Source: an uncultured Eubacteriales bacterium (lineage in GTDB: Bacteria; Bacillota; Clostridia; Oscillospirales; Oscillospiraceae). From it: DNA of 12,028 nucleotides. This document shows, in pieces, positions 6,713-12,028 of the stretch. Below the pieces are notes generated by a model. The model worked only from the letters and a program-made list of their open reading frames with translations. It searched no databases and had not been told where the DNA came from. The translations under genes and the position numbers were made by a program. The stretch spans positions 1 to 12,028 of the forward strand of contig URPI01000056.1 in NCBI GenBank assembly GCA_900549705.1, in the 5' to 3' direction. The stretch's first letter is position 1; every line of letters begins with the position of its first letter.

Positions 6713-9655
6713 TTACTTGTGCAGGCTGTTTTGCAAAGCACAGATTAGTTCATCCATAATGATTGGCTTGGACAGGAATCCGTTCATGCCGCATTTCAGC
6801 GCTTCTTTTCTGTCCTCGTCAAAGGCATTGGCGGTCATGGCAAGGATTGTAATGCCCGCCAGCCCCGGATTGTCCAGCGCGCGGATTTGCTTTGTGGCCT
6901 CATAGCCGTTCATGATTGGCATCTGCACATCCATGAGCACAAGGTCATAGTCCCCGGGGGCGGAATTTTTAACCCGCTCCACGGCCACTGCGCCATTTTC
7001 GGCGGAGTCAACCAAAAAGCCGTACTCTTGGAGAATTTCCACTGCAATTTCGCGGTTCAGCTCGTTGTCTTCCACCAGCAGGATGCGCTTGCCTTTGAAA
7101 TCGGGGCTTGCCGTCGGTAAAATGGGATGCTCTGCCTCGGCCTGAGTCTGCCCGATGGCAGTCATCAGGGTCTGCCGAATGTCGGACATGAACAGGGGCT
7201 TTGCACAGAATGCGGTCACGCCGGCGGCTTTGGCCTCTGCTTCGATGTCTGCCCAGTCATAAGCGGTCAGGATGATGATTGGCGTATCGTCGCCAAGGCT
7301 GCGGATTTGCCGGGTAACTTCAATGCCGTTCATATCCGGCAAACGCCAGTCGATGATATAGGCATGGAAAGCATCCCCCAGCTCCATGGACTGCCGCGCC
7401 CGGAGGACAGCCTCCCGGCCGGAAAGCGTCCATTCCGAACGCATTCCAACCTTCACCAGCATTTTCGTCACGCTGTCGCAGGTGTTAAAGTCGTCGTCTA
7501 CAACCAGAGCCTTCAAGCCCTCCAGGGCTGCAATCTTCTCAACGCGGTGCGTTTCAGACTGAATCCGAAATGGCAGACGGACAATAAATTCGGTGCCTTT
7601 TCCCTGCTCGGTCTGAACCTCAATGGTGCCGCCCATCATCTCCACGATGTTCTTGGTAATGGCCATGCCCAGCCCTGTGCCCTGAATTTTGCTCACGGTG
7701 GAGGTGCGCTCTCGCTCAAAGGGGGAGAATATCTTCTGCGCAAATTCCGGGCTCATTCCGATTCCGTTATCCTTTACCCGGATTTCGTACAGCGCGCAGC
7801 CCTTTACTGCCTCCGGGAGCTGCTTCAGCCGGACGGAAACGGTTCCGCCTGCGGGAGTAAATTTGACCGCATTGGACAGAAGATTCAGCAGCACCTGGTT
7901 CAGCCGCGTTTTATCGCAGTAAACATCCTCGTTGGCCACATCCATGGCATCCATATAAAGCTCCAGCTGCTTTGCGTGGATTTGCCCGCTGATAATGGTT
8001 TTCATGTCGTGGAGCACATCAGAAAGACTGACCTCTGTTTCCTCCAGATGAATCTTTCCGCTTTCAATGCGGCTCATATCCAGAACATCATTGATCAGCG
8101 AAAGCAGATGGTTGCTGGAGGAAAGAATCTTCCCCAGATAATCCCGCACCCGCTGCGTGTTGTCGATGTTGCTCAACGCCAGTGTGGTAAAGCCGATAAT
8201 GGCATTCATGGGGGTGCGGATGTCGTGGGACATATTGGATAGGAAGGTGCTTTTTGCTTTGCTTGCGGTTTCTGCCACATGGACTGCCTCTGCCAGTGCC
8301 TGATTCATTTTTCGGTCAGCAGAGCGGTCTGACATAACCAGGATGTATTTCTTTTTCCCGATGATTTCGCTGCCCATTGCAACGGTGTGAAACCAGCGCG
8401 ATTCCCTGGTTTGCTGATGAATATATTCAAAATCCCAGTCCAGCTGCTCATGAACCTGGATTCCCTCCAGATAATTTTTCTCCGAATCCTCAGGATGCAG
8501 TTTTCCCAGGACGCGAACATCCCTGCGGATTTCCGCTTCCGTAATGCCCAGCAGCCGTTCGGCATTCGGGCTGATGTAATCTGCCTGGTATGTTTTTGCA
8601 TCCAGCATCAGGAAAACATCGTCCACATTCAGCGACAGCTTTTGGAACAGCTCGTCCCGGTACAGGATTTCCGTGTCCTTCTTTCGCAGGTTCAGTTTGC
8701 CTCTTTGAATAATCAGGTTGGCAGCAAATGCGGCAATCCCGAGCATGACTCCGCCAACCAGGAGGATGGTGTTGAACTGCAAGGTGTTCATGCCGGCATT
8801 GACGATGTCCGCCTGGACAAGTCCCAGAAAAATCCAGTCCTGGATATCCGATTTTTCGTAGACCAGATAATAATTTTTCCCATCCAGGTTTGCCATCAAG
8901 GCACCGGACTGACCAGCTTTAAACCTTGCCGAAAGCGCAAGAATCTCATCCTCGGACAAATTGGAATGCGTTCTCAGAATGCCAAAGAAATTGTATGTAT
9001 TTTCCCATGATTCAAAGGAATGGTCAATGACAATGCGCCCATCCGGGTGGACAACATAGCTCTTTGCATTTCCGTTGAAGGTAGCAATATCCAGCGCATC
9101 CACAATATCCCGGTTTTCATAGGCAATGGCAATTGCATCATATTCAAATCCCTGGTAGCTTCCCTGCGCCTTCGGGCTGGCAAAAAGAAGCATTTGGGGG
9201 CTTCCGGGGAGGGTGGCATTCATAATCATATCCGTTCCCTGCTGAATGCTGTCCTCCAGACTGTCCCGCAATCCGAGGTAGCCGGTTTCCCCGCTTACCA
9301 TCTTATAATTCCCGTTGGGGGACAGAAAATAAAAATGCAAAAAGCCTGCGTCCGCCTGCGCTTCCTGGATATAATTTCGGATTTCCTGTTCATCCGAGGC
9401 GGTTTGCAAATACGCACTCCACATATGCAGGTAAGTCAGGTTCTTATTTGCCAGCTCCCGGAGCATATTATCGGACTGATGGGTAATTTCCCTCAGGTGG
9501 GAAACACTTTCATCATAAACCGTTCTCGTTACAAACTGAAAATACTGGAAAACCGCCAGAACGACTACAAGGAGAAGCACCCCAAAGGTGACAACCTGCA
9601 GCCGCTTCTCCGCGGCACGGTTCTTTCTGCGTACCGCATGATTTTTAACATTCAT
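6713..9655 (-). CDS. Hybrid sensor histidine kinase (dCache-PAS-HisKA-HATPase-REC-REC)
   Basis: A 980-residue membrane kinase. Domains in order: cytoplasmic basic tail; membrane segment about 19-40; extracellular dCache-like sensor about 45-290; membrane segment about 294-316; PAS about 335-445; HisKA with phospho-acceptor His477 (FLSNMSHDIRTPMNAIIGF); HATPase with N box (NLLSNAVKFT, 591-600), DNGIGM (629-634) and GTGLGMAI (659-666); receiver 1 about 713-832 with Asp769, Thr797, Lys819; receiver 2 about 855-978 with Asp909, Thr941, Lys963. All key residues of both receivers are present, so phosphate can be passed on. There is no Hpt or DNA-binding domain, so output needs an outside partner. 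The ATG at 9655 uses GAGG (9664-9667), which runs into the upstream stop codon TAG; the gap is 5 bases, suggesting coupled translation. The ligand is unknown; the neighbouring binding lipoprotein is the obvious candidate partner. Confidence 0.95.
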   Translation of the reverse strand: MNVKNHAVRRKNRAAEKRLQVVTFGVLLLVVVLAVFQYFQFVTRTVYDESVSHLREITHQSDNMLRELANKNLTYLHMWSAYLQTASDEQEIRNYIQEAQADAGFLHFYFLSPNGNYKMVSGETGYLGLRDSLEDSIQQGTDMIMNATLPGSPQMLLFASPKAQGSYQGFEYDAIAIAYENRDIVDALDIATFNGNAKSYVVHPDGRIVIDHSFESWENTYNFFGILRTHSNLSEDEILALSARFKAGQSGALMANLDGKNYYLVYEKSDIQDWIFLGLVQADIVNAGMNTLQFNTILLVGGVMLGIAAFAANLIIQRGKLNLRKKDTEILYRDELFQKLSLNVDDVFLMLDAKTYQADYISPNAERLLGITEAEIRRDVRVLGKLHPEDSEKNYLEGIQVHEQLDWDFEYIHQQTRESRWFHTVAMGSEIIGKKKYILVMSDRSADRKMNQALAEAVHVAETASKAKSTFLSNMSHDIRTPMNAIIGFTTLALSNIDNTQRVRDYLGKILSSSNHLLSLINDVLDMSRIESGKIHLEETEVSLSDVLHDMKTIISGQIHAKQLELYMDAMDVANEDVYCDKTRLNQVLLNLLSNAVKFTPAGGTVSVRLKQLPEAVKGCALYEIRVKDNGIGMSPEFAQKIFSPFERERTSTVSKIQGTGLGMAITKNIVEMMGGTIEVQTEQGKGTEFIVRLPFRIQSETHRVEKIAALEGLKALVVDDDFNTCDSVTKMLVKVGMRSEWTLSGREAVLRARQSMELGDAFHAYIIDWRLPDMNGIEVTRQIRSLGDDTPIIILTAYDWADIEAEAKAAGVTAFCAKPLFMSDIRQTLMTAIGQTQAEAEHPILPTASPDFKGKRILLVEDNELNREIAVEILQEYGFLVDSAENGAVAVERVKNSAPGDYDLVLMDVQMPIMNGYEATKQIRALDNPGLAGITILAMTANAFDEDRKEALKCGMNGFLSKPIIMDELICALQNSLHK

Positions 9656-9660
9656 TCATC

Positions 9661-11508
9661 CTACCTCAGAGTAATGTATTTTTCCGGCGCTGCGAGAACG
9701 GCATTCCCATCGGAAACATACTCTTTCCAGGTGGTTTTCACAAAGGCATCGTCCTGCTCAAATGGAATGCCGGCATCTGCCGGATAAGCGTCCATGTGCT
9801 TTGGAATTGCAAGGCAGGTGACCGTGAAGGCATCCTCCGCCTGAACCGTTTTTCCATTCCGTGTGATTCTGCGCACGGTATAGCCGCTGTCCGTTTCCTG
9901 GATGTCCACGGAAATGCCGCTGAACACCGGCAGAGAGCCGCGGTTAAAGGGAACAAAGCCCCCCGGATAGCCCGCAACAAAGTTCCGAACCGTTTCAATC
10001 AGCTCCGTCCCGCTCATGGTGCAGCTGTATGCGCAAAGACTGTTGGGCATAATCATGCTCACTGCCATTTTTTCGGTATATCCTGCCTTCAGCACATTGC
10101 CCGTAAAGCTGTTTCCTGTTGCAATCAGCACATCCGACCCGTAAACGCCGCGCAGCGTGTTTGCCATGACGGAATAAGCGGCATTGCCTCCCTGGGTGTG
10201 AAACCGGTTGGAGTAGGATTCCTGCGGATTCAGCACCACCTTCTCGTCGGCGGATTCCGCAGAAAGAAGCTGGGCGTTGAACGACTGATATGCCTGGCTT
10301 GCATCGTACTGCCCCGAAATCATCTTAGAAACCACGTCCCTGGAAACGGAGAAGAAATCATTTGACGCAATGCGGATGTACAGATGGTTTTCTTCCACCA
10401 CGGGCTTCGCATCTTCCAGATATTCCGTCAGACGGAATGGCACGTCCTGGCTGTAGCTCAATAAATCCTGGCCGTCAGAAATAATGCGGCTCTGACTATC
10501 CGCCGAGAGCATTGCGTCCAGCACCGTGAGGGCTTTTTTCCGGCGTTCCGTATCCTGGGTCAGCTCGCGGTTCAGTGCTACCTGGAAATAGGGCGTTGTC
10601 ATCAGCCATTTTTCACCGTTCGGCTGAAAGAAGGGAAGAAATGTTGTGTTGATGCCCTGATCCTGGAACATTTTTACGCCGGAGGAGCTGCCAAAGTACA
10701 TGGCAAGCTTTCCGCTGGCATACAGCGCAACCACATCATCGTAATTCAGATGCAGGTCATCCTCGCTCAAGCCGGTGTCCCGGATGAACTGCTCCATCCG
10801 TTCAAAGGCCGCAGGCCAGACCGCATTGTCCAGCCCAACTTTTTCGTTATTTGGGTCACTGTAGGCGATGCGCCACTTGCGCCCGGCGGCAGAGGCCAAT
10901 TCGGACGCAGACAATCCCTGCAAGGTTTCCATGCAGATGTAATCATAATAATAGTCAGCGGTGAACCCGCGGATGCCCTCTGCTTCAAAGGCCTGACAGG
11001 CAGCGACAAAGCTCTCATAGTCCGTGGGGAGGGGAATGTCATACTGTTCAAAAAGGTCTTTGTTCACCACAAACCCGTGTGCATCCGCGCACACCGGAAG
11101 CCAGTTGATGCTGCCATCCTCATTCATAAAATTGGAGAGGTATGTTTCGTAGACAGCACCTGCCGCATTGGTGGTGGAAAGATCCATCAGGCTGCCCTTC
11201 AGCGGGTATGCATCATGCAGCGAAAAACGGCAGCAGGTGATAATGTCCGGCAGTCCGCCGTTTTCCATCAGAAATTTGTAGAAATCCAGGTCGTTATTTC
11301 CCACCACAAATTCAATGTTGATGTCCGGGAGCTGCGCCTGGAGGTATGGCGCGTACTGATCATACAGGCTTGTGCTCCATAAATACACCGTGATTGTTTC
11401 GGTATCCTCTTTTTCCGCCCGCGTCATGCTACAGCCTGCCAGCAGTGATGCCATTGCTGCCACCGCCAGAAGGACGGCAAGCAGCTTGTTCCATTTTTTC
11501 TTTTTCAT
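9661..11508 (-). CDS. Lipoprotein: extracellular solute-binding module fused to 5'-nucleotidase C-terminal-like domain
   Basis: A 615-residue surface lipoprotein. The start at 11508 gives a textbook lipoprotein signal: MKKKKWNK, a hydrophobic stretch (9-24) and lipobox LLAGC with Cys26. AGAGGGA lies upstream at about 11515-11521; an in-frame ATG 132 bases earlier lies just after a terminator and would bury the signal. Residues about 38-420 resemble family 1 extracellular solute-binding proteins (ITVYLWSTSLYD; GLPDIIT; FVVNKDLFEQYDIPLPTDYE; LYASGKLAMYFG). Residues about 430-600 resemble the 5'-nucleotidase C-terminal domain (GSDVLIATGNSFTGNVLKAG; CTMSGTELIETVRNF; PVFSGISVDI). The metal-binding catalytic domain of 5'-nucleotidases is absent, so hydrolysis is not expected. 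No permease or ATPase gene is near; the sensor kinase follows directly, so a sensing role is inferred. The C-terminal assignment is from remembered family patterns and less sure than the first. Confidence 0.85.
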   Translation of the reverse strand: MKKKKWNKLLAVLLAVAAMASLLAGCSMTRAEKEDTETITVYLWSTSLYDQYAPYLQAQLPDINIEFVVGNNDLDFYKFLMENGGLPDIITCCRFSLHDAYPLKGSLMDLSTTNAAGAVYETYLSNFMNEDGSINWLPVCADAHGFVVNKDLFEQYDIPLPTDYESFVAACQAFEAEGIRGFTADYYYDYICMETLQGLSASELASAAGRKWRIAYSDPNNEKVGLDNAVWPAAFERMEQFIRDTGLSEDDLHLNYDDVVALYASGKLAMYFGSSSGVKMFQDQGINTTFLPFFQPNGEKWLMTTPYFQVALNRELTQDTERRKKALTVLDAMLSADSQSRIISDGQDLLSYSQDVPFRLTEYLEDAKPVVEENHLYIRIASNDFFSVSRDVVSKMISGQYDASQAYQSFNAQLLSAESADEKVVLNPQESYSNRFHTQGGNAAYSVMANTLRGVYGSDVLIATGNSFTGNVLKAGYTEKMAVSMIMPNSLCAYSCTMSGTELIETVRNFVAGYPGGFVPFNRGSLPVFSGISVDIQETDSGYTVRRITRNGKTVQAEDAFTVTCLAIPKHMDAYPADAGIPFEQDDAFVKTTWKEYVSDGNAVLAAPEKYITLR

Positions 11509-11638
11509 GATGAATCCCTCTGCAATCGTTGTTTTCCCCAATCTTCTTATTGATGATAGCCCGTCCAATGCGATACCCGGTGCATCCGTTTGGTGCGGGC
11601 TGAAATGCCGATGCAATTTGTGCGCTGCCGTTTTTTGC
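11509..11638 (-). other. Leader RNA between terminator and lipoprotein gene
   Basis: About 130 bases of transcribed leader without a gene. Two overlapping long-range pairings are possible on the minus strand: TGCATC (11615-11610) with GATGCA (11586-11581), and AGCCCG (11601-11596) with CGGGCT (11563-11558). They interleave and so would exclude each other. I do not recognise a known RNA family here. Confidence 0.35.
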
Positions 11639-11671
11639 AAAAATAAAAGTACACTGCTTCAGACAGTGTAC
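11639..11671 (-). terminator. Intrinsic terminator inside the leader (attenuator)
   Basis: On the minus strand GTACACTG (11671-11664), loop TCTGAAG, CAGTGTAC (11656-11649), then TTTTATTTTT (11648-11639). It lies about 80-115 bases after the predicted transcription start and 130 bases before the lipoprotein start codon. There is no reading frame between promoter and terminator, so it should control read-through into the operon. Confidence 0.8.
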
Positions 11672-11678
11672 ATCATCA

Positions 11679-11752
11679 ACTTATGCAACTGCTATCATGT
11701 TACAGGCTCGCCGGTATTGCGCCGCAGACTTTTGCCCGCTTTGCCTATAAAT
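11679..11752 (-). ncRNA. Candidate c-di-GMP-I (GEMM-I-like) riboswitch aptamer
   Basis: Read 5' to 3' on the minus strand. A closing stem pairs AUUUAU (11752-11747) with AUAAGU (11684-11679). Inside are GGCAAA (11745-11740); a 6-bp hairpin GCGGGC-AAAA-GUCUGC (11739-11724); GGCGCAAUACC (11723-11713); GAGCCUGUAAC (11709-11699); AUGAUAGC (11698-11691); and GUUGC (11689-11685). GEMM-I aptamers have, in the same order, GGCAAACC, a GNRA-capped hairpin, GACGCAAAGCC, a GGGUCUAA-like strand, AUGAUAGC and GGUUGCC. The ligand-contacting G, A and C positions appear kept. It deviates: the tetraloop is AAAA, CGCAA is followed by UA, not AG, and the second hairpin is very short. A terminator follows 7 bases later, the usual switch layout. 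This was recognised by eye, not by a covariance search. Confidence 0.5.
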
Positions 11753-11759
11753 ATCCCTT

Positions 11760-11788
11760 ATTATAGCATTCTGCACTTTTTTTGTCTA
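11760..11788 (-). promoter_or_regulatory. Promoter of the lipoprotein-kinase operon
   Basis: On the minus strand TAGACA (11788-11783), a 17-base spacer and TATAAT (11765-11760), with an extended -10 TG (TGCTATAAT). The start would be near 11753, so the leader is about 245 bases long and begins at the candidate aptamer. Confidence 0.8.
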
Positions 11789-11836
11789 TATTTTTCCGTA
11801 TGAAAATAACAGCTTTTTGACAATTTTTCGATTTTC

Positions 11837-11852
11837 ACCCCTTGGCTTCCCC
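11837..11852 (-). repeat. Inverted copy of the edge repeat
   Basis: The reverse complement of 16 bases (GGGGAAGCCAAGGGGT) of the 20-bp repeat. With the direct copy at 11915-11934 it frames a 98-base segment with inverted ends, the outline of a small palindromic repeat element. Confidence 0.7.
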
Positions 11853-11855
11853 ACT

Positions 11856-11884
11856 GTAGGGGGCGACGAGCAGTCGACCCCTAC
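11856..11884. repeat. Hairpin repeat unit, GTAGGGG/CCCCTAC arms
   Basis: GTAGGGGGCGAC (11856-11867), loop GAGCA, GTCGACCCCTAC (11873-11884): a 12-bp stem with a single mismatch. It sits inside the segment framed by the inverted edge repeats. Confidence 0.7.
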
Positions 11885-11914
11885 TAGAACGTACACGCTA
11901 AAAGTTAGCACCCT

Positions 11915-11934
11915 CGGGGGAAGCCAAGGGGTAG
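11915..11934 (+). repeat. 20-bp direct repeat, right copy
   Basis: Identical over 20 bases to 12-31; same orientation. The flanking sequence differs from the left copy. Confidence 0.85.
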
Positions 11935-11983
11935 AGGACTTACGCTTTTACCACTCAACGAACGGCTCTGTCCCGTCACGTTC

Positions 11984-12006
11984 GGGCGGATTCTATCCGC
12001 CCCTAC
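11984..12006. repeat. Hairpin repeat unit ending CCCCTAC
   Basis: GGGCGGAT (11984-11991), loop TCT, ATCCGCCC (11995-12002), with CCCCTAC at 12000-12006. Same shape as the unit at 226-248. Confidence 0.75.
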
Positions 12007-12015
12007 GTTTGGCGT

Positions 12016-12028
12016 AGATCGGAAGAGC
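12016..12028 (+). other. Sequencing adapter remnant
   Basis: The final 13 bases are AGATCGGAAGAGC, the common start of Illumina TruSeq-type adapters, placed exactly at the contig end. This is almost certainly untrimmed library sequence and not part of the organism's DNA. Confidence 0.93.

Noticed and set aside
7127..8242. Plus-strand frame of 371 codons inside the kinase gene
   Set aside because: It is antisense to the kinase and receiver domains, whose motifs are intact, and has no recognisable motif or ribosome site.
11509..11640. Longer lipoprotein starting at 11640
   Set aside because: It would begin right after the attenuator T-run and bury the lipoprotein signal peptide 44 residues inside the protein. 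The start at 11508 gives a proper signal, lipobox and ribosome site.
11639..11671. Leader hairpin as the terminator of a gene from the right side
   Set aside because: No gene lies between the promoter at 11760-11788 and this terminator, so it is better read as an attenuator within the operon leader.

Overview
The window looks like a contig from a gut-type Clostridia genome, most likely an Oscillospiraceae/Ruminococcaceae relative. Evidence: strong SD sequences and sigma-A style promoters, clostridial protein variants (PurA, HicA), a dCache hybrid kinase beside a lipoprotein solute-binding protein, and many short GC-rich hairpin repeats of a kind I associate with Faecalibacterium-like genomes (from memory, not searched). 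The last 13 bases match the common Illumina adapter sequence, so the right edge is an assembly end, not a biological one.

Layout. 1-386: gene-free, repeat-rich. 387-5650: a four-gene purine cluster on the plus strand, purC-purA-purB-guaA. It has a near-consensus promoter, a stem-loop at the predicted RNA 5' end, a 12-bp stem between purB and guaA, and a strong terminator after guaA. PurC and PurB act in the late IMP pathway, PurA and PurB convert IMP to AMP, and GuaA converts XMP to GMP. 5651-6489: a more AT-rich stretch with a complete hicA-hicB toxin-antitoxin pair under its own promoter. 6490-6712: convergent intergenic region with an inverted repeat and a terminator.

6713-11788 (minus strand): a two-gene operon. 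First comes a lipoprotein with an extracellular solute-binding module fused to what looks like a 5'-nucleotidase C-terminal domain, without the catalytic metallophosphatase domain. Five bases later comes a 980-residue hybrid sensor kinase (dCache-like sensor, PAS, HisKA, HATPase, two receiver domains). No permease, ATPase, Hpt or DNA-binding regulator is encoded beside them. The leader RNA contains a structure resembling a compact c-di-GMP-I (GEMM) riboswitch followed seven bases later by an intrinsic terminator. This is the most interesting part of the window: a candidate c-di-GMP-gated surface sensing module in which a binding lipoprotein may present its ligand to a kinase instead of to a transporter. 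The parts are visible in the sequence; the ligand, the partnership and the switch assignment are inference.

11789-12028: promoter-upstream DNA, then repeats related to those at the left edge, then the adapter.
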